Shown here one piece after another: positions 1-9,083 of a stretch of DNA of 64,000 bases. How positions within the stretch are numbered: position 1 is the stretch's first letter; every line of letters begins with the position of its first letter. Under the pieces are notes generated by a model that searched no databases, was not told the origin of the DNA, and was given only the letters and a program-made list of their open reading frames with translations. The position numbers and the translations under genes are program-made. Source of the stretch: Nitrospira sp. GTDB taxonomy: Bacteria; Nitrospirota; Nitrospiria; Nitrospirales; Nitrospiraceae. The DNA is taken from positions 744,001 to 808,000 of the forward strand of contig CP054184.1 of the NCBI GenBank assembly GCA_015709715.1, read 5' to 3'.

Positions 1-53
1 AGGCCTTGACCAGGCTTTTTCATGGGAGGTATGCGGAGAGAAGAAGTCACGGA

Positions 54-260
54 CTATCGCGACTCCTCTGCAGCAATCTCTTTTCGCCAGCCCTTTAATA
101 TATGCTGGTCGATCCATGACCTGGGTATCCTTACTGATCGTCCTCCTATCTTTGTATATGGACAGCGACGCGTCGTAACCCACTTCCTAATTGTGCTTGG
201 TTGCATCCCCAGCAAGGCGGCGGCTTCGCGAACCGTAAGCAACTGTTCTGCTTTGGTCAT
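54..260 (-). CDS. Excisionase-like helix-turn-helix DNA-binding protein
   Basis: A 68-residue protein built almost entirely of a MerR/excisionase-type winged HTH (HTH_17-like). The motif LTVREAAALLGM near residue 8 is the first helix-turn, and GGRSVRIPRSWID near residue 40 is the typical wing and second contact region of this family. Such proteins bind short DNA sites and often control excision by a neighbouring tyrosine integrase. It is divergent from the two genes at 379-2239, one of which is an integrase, which supports a recombination-directionality or regulator role. The start is supported by GAAGGAG upstream of the ATG. The family is well supported; the specific role is inferred. Confidence 0.75.
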   Translation of the reverse strand: MTKAEQLLTVREAAALLGMQPSTIRKWVTTRRCPYTKIGGRSVRIPRSWIDQHILKGWRKEIAAEESR

Positions 261-272
261 ATGGTCTCCTTC

Positions 273-357
273 GTTACGCTTGGGTATCCCTTGACCCTTT
301 TGCAGATTATCTGTTACGCTGTGATATGTAAATGGCGTAACGCTATCCTGTTACGCT
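273..357. repeat. Repeated GTTACGC sites in divergent intergenic region
   Basis: Three direct copies of GTTACGCT lie at 273-280, 313-320 and 350-357, and an inverted copy (GCGTAAC) at 335-341. They sit between the divergent HTH gene and the gene starting at 379. Copies 37-40 bases apart, about four helical turns, suggest an operator array or integrase/excisionase accessory binding sites. No clear consensus promoter was found in this stretch. Confidence 0.55.
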
Positions 358-378
358 AACGGAGGCCGAGCAAAGATA

Positions 379-1176
379 ATGGCGCAACGACAAACGGATG
401 GAGCGACTAGGAAACCGATGACCAAAAGGATTCAGGATGGGAAAGGTTCACCGACGACCTATGAGGACGTATTTTTTCGAATCGGTGAAAGCGGAGCAGA
501 AAACCTAAAATGGTTGCTTCAGTTTAGCCAAGCCAAACTCAAAGAACTTGGTCTTCGTGAGCGTGTGTGCATGATGGAAAATGTGCATGCCTTCTGCCTA
601 CTCAGCGGCAGTACTCCCGCTGCAGTCTATCGAAAGGAACAAGTTAGGAATTTTGACGTGGCCGCTGAGGCCGAGCCGGCTACATTTAATAAACGATTTC
701 GGGAGATTGAAAGCTTACAAACAATTGTCCTTGAAGCCCTCGCCTGTTGCGTTGATAGACGACCGCTGCGCTTCCCCGCCATCAAAATGGAGATGGACAT
801 CGACTTTTCTCAATGGGGGCGCAATGACTCTCGGCCGTCATCGGCTCCATTTTGGATCACTCCACCAACGAGGATAGATGAAGAATTCTTCCCTGCATTC
901 ATTTATAGGATCGCCTGCATTCTTTCCGTTGATGGAGATCGTATCGGAAAGTGCCAATCAGAAGCCTGCACGCGAGGCATGCGTCTCTTTATCAGGACAA
1001 AAAGCGATCAACAATTTTGCTCCAATACTTGCCGATCCAGAGAAGCGATGAAGCGAAAGCGTCTTATTGACAGTCAGGTCAAGCAAAGCTCCAGACGTGA
1101 AGCACCGGTCGAGAAGAGTGGAGACGGTAATCATTCACCTACATCGAAAAGGAGAAGCCATGGCAAGAAAAGGTGA
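379..1176 (+). CDS. CGNR-like zinc-finger protein of the mobile element
   Basis: A 265-residue protein with no recognised catalytic domain. Near the C-terminus (about residues 193-232) there is a treble-clef-like metal site: a C-x4-C pair (CQSEAC), then FCSNTCRSRE about 16 residues later, ending in a basic tail. This resembles the C-terminal CGNR zinc finger found in transcription-regulator-like proteins. The gene overlaps the integrase start by 17 bases in another frame, so the two are probably translated together. AACGGAGG lies upstream of the start but rather far from it. Its function in the element is unknown; a regulator is likely. Confidence 0.7.
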   Translation: MAQRQTDGATRKPMTKRIQDGKGSPTTYEDVFFRIGESGAENLKWLLQFSQAKLKELGLRERVCMMENVHAFCLLSGSTPAAVYRKEQVRNFDVAAEAEPATFNKRFREIESLQTIVLEALACCVDRRPLRFPAIKMEMDIDFSQWGRNDSRPSSAPFWITPPTRIDEEFFPAFIYRIACILSVDGDRIGKCQSEACTRGMRLFIRTKSDQQFCSNTCRSREAMKRKRLIDSQVKQSSRREAPVEKSGDGNHSPTSKRRSHGKKR

Positions 1177-2239
1177 TGGTCTTTATCAACGAGGAGGCAA
1201 GGGCGGGACGTGGTGGCTAGATTTCAGGCATGATGGACAACGACATGTTGTCCGATTAGGTAAAGGCATTTCCCGGAGCGTGGCCGGGGAACTTGCCGCC
1301 GTGAAACGTGCCGGCATTCTGAAAGGAGAAGCCGGTATTGGACACAAACGAAAAGATGTTCTATTTGAGAAAGCCGCGGAGGAGTTTCTTGCATGGGTGA
1401 AAACAAACAAGAAGCCTCGCACGCTGAAGGACTATCGGCAATGTATCGAACATCTCAAAGGATCATTCGCCGGGAAGCGCTTGGGGCAAATTCTCACACT
1501 GGACATTGAACGACACAAACGCAGCCGAGTTGATGCTGGCGCGCCCGTTCGTGCCAATCGCGAAGTCTCAGTTCTTCGTAACCTCCTGAACCGATGCCGT
1601 GCATGGAGCCTCTTCGAAGGTGAGAACGCCGCCACTGCCGTGAAGAAAATTAAAGAGCCGCAACGTCGTCTTCGCTTCATTGAACCAGAAGAGGAAACAC
1701 GTTTGCTTGAACAGACCTCCGACTGCCTTCGCGCCTTAATCATCGTGGGAATCAACACCGGACTCCGAATCCGTGCAGAAGCATTGCCTTTGCGATGGTG
1801 CGATGTAGACCTTCAACGAGGCTTTGTAACGGTCACGGCCGCATATGCGAAGAACTCCAAGACCCGCAGCGTTCCCCTGAATAGCCGAGCAAGGGAATCT
1901 CTCAAGAATCTTCGCGCTGGGGCAAACGGTGAATTCGTGTTCTGCCAGCCTAACGGCCGCCCGTACAAAAGTATGGACAAGCCCTTTGCCACAGCCTGCA
2001 AGGAAGCCAATTTGAGCGGGACGGGTATAACCCTCCATACCCTCCGGCATACCTTCGCGAGTCGCTTGGCAATGGCTGGCGTCGATCTCAGAACCATACA
2101 GGAGTTGGGGGGGTGGTCAGAACTGTCCATGGTCCAGCGCTATGCTCATCTCAGTCCAAACCATAAGCGAGAGGCGATCGAGAAAATCGTCCCGGAATTT
2201 CACAACGCTATTCACAACACAGCGCTTTCGGCTGTGTAG
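1160..2239 (+). CDS. Tyrosine-type site-specific integrase
   Basis: A 359-residue integrase. The N-terminal strand region (residues 8-35) looks like an arm-binding domain, residues 65-160 form the core-binding SAM-like domain, and residues 170-340 the catalytic domain. The catalytic set is visible: R203 in GLRIRAEAL, K231, H293 and R296 in HTLRHTFASR, W319 in GGWS, and nucleophile Y328 in QRYAHLS. The ATG at 1160 follows AAAGGAGAAG; a longer reading from 1067 would only overlap the upstream gene. The gene ends 58 bases before tRNA-Ser, a classic attachment target. It appears intact and probably active. Confidence 0.93.
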   Translation: MARKGDGLYQRGGKGGTWWLDFRHDGQRHVVRLGKGISRSVAGELAAVKRAGILKGEAGIGHKRKDVLFEKAAEEFLAWVKTNKKPRTLKDYRQCIEHLKGSFAGKRLGQILTLDIERHKRSRVDAGAPVRANREVSVLRNLLNRCRAWSLFEGENAATAVKKIKEPQRRLRFIEPEEETRLLEQTSDCLRALIIVGINTGLRIRAEALPLRWCDVDLQRGFVTVTAAYAKNSKTRSVPLNSRARESLKNLRAGANGEFVFCQPNGRPYKSMDKPFATACKEANLSGTGITLHTLRHTFASRLAMAGVDLRTIQELGGWSELSMVQRYAHLSPNHKREAIEKIVPEFHNAIHNTALSAV

Positions 2240-2297
2240 AAAACGGCTTGCCAATGATCATGCAACTATGTGAATATGCGAGTCCTTTTGGCCTAGC

Positions 2298-2387
<90 letters not shown>

Positions 2388-2395
2388 CCCCACGC

Positions 2396-2428
2396 GCGCC
2401 CTCTCCTGTGCCACCGACGACAGGGCGC
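2396..2428 (+). terminator. Hairpin downstream of tRNA-Ser
   Basis: GCGCCCT at 2396-2402 pairs with AGGGCGC at 2422-2428, and an alternative inner CCTGT/ACAGG pairing is possible. It begins nine bases after the tRNA. There is no T-run, so termination is uncertain; it could also be part of the attachment region. Confidence 0.25.
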
Positions 2429-2497
2429 TCCCCCTCATTCAGTGGCCTGTTCTCCGGTCAAATCCCGGCCTAAGCTCTCCCCCACACGGAGGGCGCC

Positions 2498-2632
2498 ATG
2501 TTTGAACAATCCGAGTTCGCACTGGTGATGACGCTGCTGGCGGTAGGCGGGATCGCGTTGATGGCCGACGACCAAATCGGAACGACTTGTATGCAGGTGG
2601 TCCGGTGGGTCAGGCGCAAGGCGGGACATTAG
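2498..2632 (+). CDS. Small hypothetical protein, possibly membrane-associated
   Basis: A 44-codon frame starting at an ATG preceded by ACGGAGGGC at good spacing. Residues 7-23 are hydrophobic (FALVMTLLAVGGIALMA) and could form one membrane helix. The remainder ends in a basic segment (RWVRRKAG). Its stop overlaps the end of the convergent nuclease gene by four bases. I recognise no family. The good ribosome-binding site and helix favour a real gene, but a chance frame cannot be excluded. Confidence 0.42.
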   Translation: MFEQSEFALVMTLLAVGGIALMADDQIGTTCMQVVRWVRRKAGH

Positions 2633-4134
2633 GAGACTCGGCGTTTCAGCTCACGCCGCAGCTCGACCATCGCCAGCGTGTCCCGTTCGCAGTAACGCAA
2701 CAGAGCTTCTTCAATCCTGGCCTTCTCGATCCAATCGTTCACCGCAAAGACCATTCGATAATACTCAAACGCAGCCGTCCCGCCGTCTCTTATGGCCAGG
2801 TCGTCGTAACGGAGCGACGGCACGACGGCGGGCAGCACGGCTTTGATGGAGTAACTACCTTCGAAACCCGGGTGGTAGTAATGATCCTTGATCACCGCAT
2901 GGAGGTCCCACAGCCTCGCAATGGCCCGCTTCAGGTCCTTCCGTAGGGCGGGAAACTCTTCGGCCAGGCGCTCCAGGATGGAGCGCTCGTAACTCGAATA
3001 GACGCAAATGCTGCCTTCCTGCCCGAGCGATTCGAGTAGGGTCACCGTCAAGGCTTCCCGTGGATCGCGGCCATCACGACAAAGATATTCGGCATGCCGC
3101 AGGGTCCCGTCGGCCTCTTCGACGTGATTGGACCACTGCGTGGGAATCACCTGATAGGGTCTGGTCTCCGCGAATTTCGGCACCGCAGGCATGAAGGTCT
3201 CAAAATCCAAGTGATGCACGGGATACCGCGCACCCTCCAGCGCCGACCACAAGCCCGCCCCGATCCATTCGCGGTTGTCTCTCACTCGACGTTGCACCGG
3301 CGTCAGGCTCACATGTTCTGGAATGTCATCGATGGTCTCGATGCCTTGGTCTCGAAGCAGCACGACCGTTTTGCTTCCGCCTGGCAAGTGATAGATCCAG
3401 CGCGCCGGCTTATCCCTCGTGCAATGGGCCCAGAACGGACATTCGTAGGGGCTATGGCAATGCTCGTCCGGCGCGAGGTTCGGCGCCGAGGAGCCCGCCA
3501 ACATCTCCTGCATACCCGCCAGTTGCTCCGCTACCGTTGCCAGCCGAGGCCGGACAAGCTCGTTCAGCGACCGCACCTCAAAGAGTTTCGTCAGGTCGAT
3601 CGCACGACCGTCAAAGAGGTACTGCGTATTGACATGCATCAGGCAGATATCGGCAAGCACCAGCCCCGCCCCCTCCAACACGTAACTTTGGATGGCGAGA
3701 TCGTCGAGGTGGATCTGCTTTACCTTGGTGGACGACTTCACCTCGATCAATCGCCAAGTCGGTTGACCGAGGGCGGTGACGCCCACGCGCTCCAAGACAT
3801 CGACTCGAACCAGGACCTGATCATATTGGAAGGCTCCCTCAAAAATGGCCGGGACGTCAGGGGCCTGGAGCAATTGCTCCGTCTGCGCCAACGCCTCTTG
3901 AGACTGTCGGTATCCGACCTCGACCAACCGACCACCGGGAAATCGGCGGCGCGCCAGTTCGCCCAGTTCCGTCCCCATGTCGAGGATCGCTTGGGTCGCG
4001 GCATCCGGCTTGGTCGCTAGGGCCGGTGCATGGACTTCCAGGTACAGGCGTTTATGACATTGCAGACCCGACAAAAATCGAGACTTCGACAGGCGATAGG
4101 CGGATCGGGTGACGGACTCCGGCATGATGAGCAT
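2629..4134 (-). CDS. DUF2779 protein: RecB-like Fe-S nuclease plus RNase H-like domain
   Basis: About 501 residues with two nuclease-like modules. The N-terminal half resembles Cas4/RecB PD-(D/E)xK enzymes, with D112 and the E131-x-K133 motif in RLIEVKSSTK. One cysteine at the N-terminus (QCHKRLYL, C26) and three later ones (C226, C232, C238) fit a Cas4-like iron-sulfur cluster. The C-terminal half has DxE in HLDFETF (D310, E312), typical of the DUF2779 exonuclease fold. The role is probably DNA or RNA processing, but substrates are unknown. A longer frame to 4239 would overlap the divergent MATE gene, so the ATG at 4134 (or 4125) is preferred. Confidence 0.82.
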   Translation of the reverse strand: MLIMPESVTRSAYRLSKSRFLSGLQCHKRLYLEVHAPALATKPDAATQAILDMGTELGELARRRFPGGRLVEVGYRQSQEALAQTEQLLQAPDVPAIFEGAFQYDQVLVRVDVLERVGVTALGQPTWRLIEVKSSTKVKQIHLDDLAIQSYVLEGAGLVLADICLMHVNTQYLFDGRAIDLTKLFEVRSLNELVRPRLATVAEQLAGMQEMLAGSSAPNLAPDEHCHSPYECPFWAHCTRDKPARWIYHLPGGSKTVVLLRDQGIETIDDIPEHVSLTPVQRRVRDNREWIGAGLWSALEGARYPVHHLDFETFMPAVPKFAETRPYQVIPTQWSNHVEEADGTLRHAEYLCRDGRDPREALTVTLLESLGQEGSICVYSSYERSILERLAEEFPALRKDLKRAIARLWDLHAVIKDHYYHPGFEGSYSIKAVLPAVVPSLRYDDLAIRDGGTAAFEYYRMVFAVNDWIEKARIEEALLRYCERDTLAMVELRRELKRRVS

Positions 4135-4232
4135 GGAGACTCTCAGGCTACCCAACACCCACGCCGCCTGTCCAGCCCCATCGGACCGGAACCTTACCCG
4201 ACACCGCAGGCAGTTCTGGTAGGATGACGCCC

Positions 4233-5570
4233 ATGGCAAACGGCCTTGCCCAGATCAGACGCTCGGTCATGACGCTGGCCCTGCCCGTGACGGTAAGCAG
4301 CCTCCTGCAACGGACGGAAGGAATCGTCGCGGTGTTTCTTGTCGGAGGCCTGGGCGCCATCCCGATCGCCGCCGTCGGCTTGGGTCAGTTGTTGGCCTTC
4401 ATTGCCACCACGTTGGTGTCCGGGTTGTCGGTCGGCACGAACGTCATCATTGCTCAGCTGTGGGGAGCACGGCGCTACGATGAAGCAGGCCAAGCCGCGC
4501 GACATTTTCTGGGACTGTCCGCTCTCGTCTCCATCGGGTTGGTGTTGCTCGGCGTTTCTGTGAACCGCTTGGTGATGGAAATGCTCGGCGCGGTGCCCGA
4601 TGTCATTACGCTCGCCCTGCCCTACTCCACGCTCATTTTTCTGGTGATCCCCTTCACGGTCTTCCTGCAGGTCTTCTCGTCGATTCTCCAGGGGACAGGC
4701 GACACCAGAACACCAATGTACGCCATGATCCTCGTCAACCTACTCCACATTGCCCTGGCCTATCCGTTGATTTATGGGCATTGGGGCCTGCCGGGGCTGG
4801 GTGTGAAGGGGGCGGCGGTGGCCGTCGGTGTGGCGGAGTGCCTCGGGTCACTGTATCTGCTGATACGCTGTCGCCCGCTGCTGCGCGGATCGCGACAATT
4901 CCGGCCCGATCTGCTTCGCACGATCTGGCAGGTCGGAGCACCGGTATCGGGCGAACGCATCGCGCAACAGGCGGGCATTCTGCTCTATACGAAGATCGTA
5001 CTGATCTACGGAACCGTCGCCTATGCCGCCCATCAGGTCGGATTGTCGATCGAGTCGCTCTCGTTCTTGCCCGGATACGGGTTCGCCATCGCAGCCGCCA
5101 CGATGGTCGGCCAGAGCATCGGTGCAGGCAAGTACATGCGGGCCAAGCTGGAAAATTGGGAAGCGAACCGGATGGCCGCGGCCATCATGTCGGCGATGGG
5201 TGTGGTGTTTTTCTTCTTTCCTTACATATTGCTGCGAGCCTTCACCGGCGATGAAGCGGTCGTGGAACTCGGCACGCTGTTCCTGAAGATCGTCGCCTTG
5301 CTGCAGATTCCGCTGGCGCTGACGATGGTCTTGGCCGGCTCCTTGCGGGGAGCGGGCGACACGCGGTTCATCATGGTCGCCACAATGATCGGCATGTGGG
5401 GTGTGCGGCTCCCCATCGCCATCATCATGGGCTACTGGTTGACAATGGGAGTCCTCTACGTCTGGTTAGCCATGATCGCGGATTGGACCCTGCGCATGGT
5501 CCTGATGCTCTGGCGCTACCGGTCGGAGCGATGGAGGACCATCCAGGTCCTGCGGTCCACCGCGACGTAA
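4233..5570 (+). CDS. MATE family efflux transporter
   Basis: About 445 residues, almost entirely hydrophobic with about 12 predicted membrane helices in two similar halves. Typical MATE motifs recur, such as GTNVIIAQLWGARR near residue 70 and QGTGDTRTPM and RGAGDTRFIM near the ends of the two halves. MATE proteins export drugs or metabolites in exchange for sodium ions or protons across the inner membrane. The ATG at 4233 has AGGATG upstream; the ATG at 4224 is possible but its ribosome-binding site would be too close. No neighbour indicates a substrate. Confidence 0.93.
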   Translation: MANGLAQIRRSVMTLALPVTVSSLLQRTEGIVAVFLVGGLGAIPIAAVGLGQLLAFIATTLVSGLSVGTNVIIAQLWGARRYDEAGQAARHFLGLSALVSIGLVLLGVSVNRLVMEMLGAVPDVITLALPYSTLIFLVIPFTVFLQVFSSILQGTGDTRTPMYAMILVNLLHIALAYPLIYGHWGLPGLGVKGAAVAVGVAECLGSLYLLIRCRPLLRGSRQFRPDLLRTIWQVGAPVSGERIAQQAGILLYTKIVLIYGTVAYAAHQVGLSIESLSFLPGYGFAIAAATMVGQSIGAGKYMRAKLENWEANRMAAAIMSAMGVVFFFFPYILLRAFTGDEAVVELGTLFLKIVALLQIPLALTMVLAGSLRGAGDTRFIMVATMIGMWGVRLPIAIIMGYWLTMGVLYVWLAMIADWTLRMVLMLWRYRSERWRTIQVLRSTAT

Positions 5571-5573
5571 GGC

Positions 5574-6941
5574 TTACGCCTTTCTGTCACCCGTGCACTC
5601 GGGCGGCCTGACAGCGGGCCTGGTGTCTTTTCCAGATCCCACGCGCACCTCGATCCGCCCGACGCCCTTCACATTCGCGCAGAGATCGCCGAGCCCCGGG
5701 GTCACCAAGCGATAGGGTCCGCCCTTCGCCTCCGGCAACGGTTGTCCGTCCAGTTCATACAGCAGCAGGCCGAATTCCTGTGCCTGTTCTAGCGTCAATG
5801 TCGTAGCGTACTTGCCGTCGAGCGAGTGAACGGTCACGTGATCCGCATCCACGGCGAGGGCCGGAATTTCCAGAAGCCCTCGCACTCGGATCGCGCGCCC
5901 GCGCATGGAGGGCATAAGCGAGCTGATGTCGTCGACCTGGTGCTCCTTGGGCAATTGTGCGAGGGCCCTGCCGGTCAGGGACACCGCCTGCACGACCGCC
6001 CCATCGATGCGGATGACTCCCGGCCCGGACGGCTCCCGTTCCGTGACCGTTTTCACCATCGCCGTCAACGCCTCGTTCACCGGTGTGGGGATGCCCAATT
6101 CACGCCCCATTCGCACGATATAGCCGTTCAGATATTCGATTTCGGTCGGCCGCTTCGCCTTCCAGTCGTCGTACATCGAGGTGTGAATGTCGCGAATCTC
6201 CTGAGTCCATTTGACGACCCGCTCGGCCACATCGGGCGCCAGCGGCACCTTCAGCGCCGCCGACACCGCAGCCACCTCGCCGACGATCTGCCGGATTACC
6301 CCCATCATCTCCGGATGGTCCAAGGCCTTTGCCACCTTGTCGTCGATCAACACGGTGACGGGATTGAAGACGCAGTTCCAGCACATCTTTTCCCATTTGG
6401 TTCGACGAATGTCGTCGCTGAGCTGGCAAGAGATCCCCGCCTGTTTGAACACCTCCGCGATCTGCAGGAGGCGTTCGCTCTTGTGGCCCATGAGTTCGCC
6501 GATCGCCACAGCCCCACGCTTGTAATGTTCGATGACGCCGGGCTCCACGATCTTCGAGTAAATGTACGCCACCCCGCCGACGACACAATCGCGATGCAGC
6601 CGCGCCAGGAGCCGATCCTCCGTATCGATGCCGTTCTGCAGGGTGAGGATCACCGTGCGCTCCGTCAACACCGGCTCCAATTGGGCCATCACCTCATCGA
6701 GATCGTAGGCCTTCACGGCGAGGATGATGAGATCGGGCACCGGCAGCTGCCGCGGATCGGAAGCAGCCCGGGGATGCACCGTGAAATTGCCCTTGGCGCT
6801 CTTGACCGTCAGGCCATTACGCGACACCGCATCAAGCGTTCTCGGCCTGAGCAGAAACGAGACGTTGGAATTCTGTTTGGCAAGCTGGGCGCCGAAATAA
6901 CCGCCGACGGACCCTGCCCCTACGACCATGATCTGCTGCAT
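5574..6941 (-). CDS. panE: 2-dehydropantoate 2-reductase with C-terminal molybdopterin-domain-like extension
   Basis: 455 residues, against about 300 for ordinary PanE. Residues 1-300 are a ketopantoate reductase: NADP-binding GAGSVGGYFG at 8-17, catalytic K182 in TKWEK, and E267 in PTEIE. PanE reduces ketopantoate to pantoate for coenzyme A synthesis. Residues 318-435 form a second domain resembling sulfite-oxidase-type molybdopterin-binding proteins (VTVHSLDGKYATTLTL, then YELDGQPLP and GGPYRLVTPG). The molybdenum-binding cysteine expected just before this is not seen, so the tail may be a non-catalytic module. ATG 6941 has GAGGA at close spacing. The reductase call is strong; the tail call is moderate. 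Confidence 0.85.
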   Translation of the reverse strand: MQQIMVVGAGSVGGYFGAQLAKQNSNVSFLLRPRTLDAVSRNGLTVKSAKGNFTVHPRAASDPRQLPVPDLIILAVKAYDLDEVMAQLEPVLTERTVILTLQNGIDTEDRLLARLHRDCVVGGVAYIYSKIVEPGVIEHYKRGAVAIGELMGHKSERLLQIAEVFKQAGISCQLSDDIRRTKWEKMCWNCVFNPVTVLIDDKVAKALDHPEMMGVIRQIVGEVAAVSAALKVPLAPDVAERVVKWTQEIRDIHTSMYDDWKAKRPTEIEYLNGYIVRMGRELGIPTPVNEALTAMVKTVTEREPSGPGVIRIDGAVVQAVSLTGRALAQLPKEHQVDDISSLMPSMRGRAIRVRGLLEIPALAVDADHVTVHSLDGKYATTLTLEQAQEFGLLLYELDGQPLPEAKGGPYRLVTPGLGDLCANVKGVGRIEVRVGSGKDTRPAVRPPECTGDRKA

Positions 6942-7059
6942 GTCATCCTCGCTGATTGCGTTCGAAAGGCGCGTACTATAGCATGCAGGCGCTTGGCGGA
7001 AACAGGGACCGCTTCCTCCCCGGGAGGCACGACGGAACCACAGACAAAGGCGCGCTGGC

Positions 7060-8349
7060 ATGAGTGAACCGACCATTACCTGCCCATCCTGCAAAACGGA
7101 AATCAAGCTCACCGAATCGCTAGCCGCACCGCTGCTCGAATCCACGCGCAGAGACTATGAAAGACGGTTGGCTCAGAAGGATGCGGATGCGGCCAAACGA
7201 GAAGCGGAACTTCGCGCACGCGAAGAGTCTCTCGCCAAGGAGCGGGAACAACTCGACGAGCAAGTCGCCGAACGGCTCCGGCTTGAACGTGGCAGGATTG
7301 CGGCGGAGGAAGCGAAGAAAGCCAGGCTCGCGCTGCAGACCGATCTGGACCAGAAGAACCAAGAGCTGGCCGCCCTCAATGATCTGATGAGGGAGCGCGA
7401 GGCCAAACTGGCCGAGGCGCAGAAAGCGCATGCCGACCTGCTGAGAAAACAACGGGAGCTCGACGATGCCAGGCGCGAACTGGACCTCACGATCGAGAAG
7501 CGCGTCCAGGATGAACTGACGACGGCGCGGGAACAGGCCAAGAAGGAGGCGGAAGAAGGACTCAAGCTGAAAGTGCTGGAGGCGGAACACACCATCGCCT
7601 CGATGCAGAAACAGATCGATGAGTTGAAGCGCAAGGCCGAACAGGGCTCGCAGCAACTCCAAGGCGAAGTGCAAGAATTGGAATTGGAAGCGACGCTTCG
7701 GTCGACGTTTCCCCGGGACATGATCGAACCGGTCCCGAAGGGCGAACATGGCGGTGATGCGCTGCAGCGCGTGGCCGGCTCGAGCGGACAGCCCTGCGGC
7801 ACCATCATCTGGGAATCGAAACGGACCAAAAACTGGAGCGACGGGTGGCTGGCCAAACTCCGCGAAGATCAGCGGGCAGCCAAAGCGGAGATTGCGGTCA
7901 TCGTGAGCCAATCACTCCCAAAAGACATCGACAGTTTTGGCCTAATCGAGAACGTCTGGGTCACCCATCCGAAGACGCTCCTCCCTCTCGCCCTCACCCT
8001 GCGCCAAACCCTGATCGAGGTGGCCTCGGCGCGCCAAGCCTCCGAAGGACAGCAAACCAAAACGGAAATGGTCTACCAATATCTGACCGGCCCCCGATTC
8101 CGCCATCGGGTCGAAGCTATCGTGGAAGCCTTCTCCTCCATGCAGGAAGACCTCGACAAAGAAAAAAAGGCCATCATCAAACAGTGGGCCAAGCGGGAGG
8201 AACAGATCCACCGCGTGATGCAGGCGACGGCCGGGATGTACGGCGACCTGCAGGGGATCGCCGGAAAGACGATCCAGGAGATAGAGGGCCTGGAACTGCG
8301 GGCGTTGGAGGCGCCGCCATCCGACAACGGAAACAAGGACTGCTCCTAA
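7060..8349 (+). CDS. DUF2130 domain protein
   Basis: 429 residues. A short CxxC zinc-like motif (CPSCKTEI) at the N-terminus is followed by a charged coiled coil from about residue 25 to 210. The C-terminal DUF2130 domain contains IIWESKRTKNWSDGWLAKL, with an E-x-K pattern reminiscent of PD-(D/E)xK nucleases. Biological function is unknown; a DNA-linked role is often suspected from the fold. It is divergent from panE and directly followed, two bases later, by the sirtuin gene, so the two are probably co-transcribed. Confidence 0.85.
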   Translation: MSEPTITCPSCKTEIKLTESLAAPLLESTRRDYERRLAQKDADAAKREAELRAREESLAKEREQLDEQVAERLRLERGRIAAEEAKKARLALQTDLDQKNQELAALNDLMREREAKLAEAQKAHADLLRKQRELDDARRELDLTIEKRVQDELTTAREQAKKEAEEGLKLKVLEAEHTIASMQKQIDELKRKAEQGSQQLQGEVQELELEATLRSTFPRDMIEPVPKGEHGGDALQRVAGSSGQPCGTIIWESKRTKNWSDGWLAKLREDQRAAKAEIAVIVSQSLPKDIDSFGLIENVWVTHPKTLLPLALTLRQTLIEVASARQASEGQQTKTEMVYQYLTGPRFRHRVEAIVEAFSSMQEDLDKEKKAIIKQWAKREEQIHRVMQATAGMYGDLQGIAGKTIQEIEGLELRALEAPPSDNGNKDCS

Positions 8350-8351
8350 CC

Positions 8352-9083
8352 ATGGGAACCGGATCCACACTGAGCCTGGTGCAGGCCAAACTCGCGGCGG
8401 CCCGCTCCGTCACCGTGCTCACCGGAGCCGGTATCTCCGCCGACAGCGGGGTGCCCACCTTTCGCGGGCCGGACGGGCTATGGCGCAACTTCCGCGCGGA
8501 GGACTTGGCTACCCCCGAAGCCTTCGTCCGAGATCCGAAGCTGGTATGGGAATGGTACAACTGGCGGCGCGAACTCATCGCCACCAAGCGTCCTAATGCC
8601 GCACACGACGTCGTCGCGCAGATGGAGCGTCGGATCGAACGGTTCTGGCTTATCACTCAAAACGTCGATGGGCTCCATCGGGACGCCGGTTCGCGACAAC
8701 TTTCGGAGATTCACGGAAACATCTGGAAGGTGCGTTGCACCACCTGTCGACAGGTGTCTGACAATCGCGAGGTGCCGATCCCCATTCTCCCTTCCTGTGG
8801 AAGGTGCGCAGGCCTCTTGCGGCCCCATATCGTCTGGTTCGGCGAGGGCTTGGCGGAAGAAGATCTGCAGGCCAGCGACGCCGCGCTGCGCAATTGCGAC
8901 ATCTGCCTGATCATCGGCACATCCGGCCTCGTCTATCCCGCTGCAGGGTTCGCCGCAGTAGCCAAACGAGCCGGCGCGTTCGTGGTGGAAGTGAACCTCG
9001 ATCCGCCTCAGCGGTCCGGCGTCGTCGACGCGACCCTCCAAGGCCGCGCCAAGGACATCGTCCCTCTCCTATTTCAGGCCTGA
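8352..9083 (+). CDS. cobB: NAD-dependent protein deacylase (sirtuin, class III type)
   Basis: 243 residues. GAGISADSG near residue 25 and TQNVDGLH at 102-109 bind NAD. H121 in EIHGNIW is the catalytic base, and C129, C132, C149 and C152 bind zinc. Y69 and R72 (WYNWRR) match the Y-x2-R pair that lets class III sirtuins such as SIRT5 and CobB remove succinyl or malonyl groups, so desuccinylase activity is likely along with deacetylation. It starts two bases after the DUF2130 stop. Its 3' end overlaps the end of the convergent HAD gene by 15 bases. Confidence 0.93.
   Translation: MGTGSTLSLVQAKLAAARSVTVLTGAGISADSGVPTFRGPDGLWRNFRAEDLATPEAFVRDPKLVWEWYNWRRELIATKRPNAAHDVVAQMERRIERFWLITQNVDGLHRDAGSRQLSEIHGNIWKVRCTTCRQVSDNREVPIPILPSCGRCAGLLRPHIVWFGEGLAEEDLQASDAALRNCDICLIIGTSGLVYPAAGFAAVAKRAGAFVVEVNLDPPQRSGVVDATLQGRAKDIVPLLFQA

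Noticed and set aside
3094-4020. 308-codon plus-strand frame
   Set aside because: It is antisense to the DUF2779 nuclease gene, whose motifs are clear.
5826-7067. Long plus-strand frame of 413 codons
   Set aside because: It is antisense to panE, has no family match, and is rich in His and Arg as expected for the complement of a GC-rich gene.
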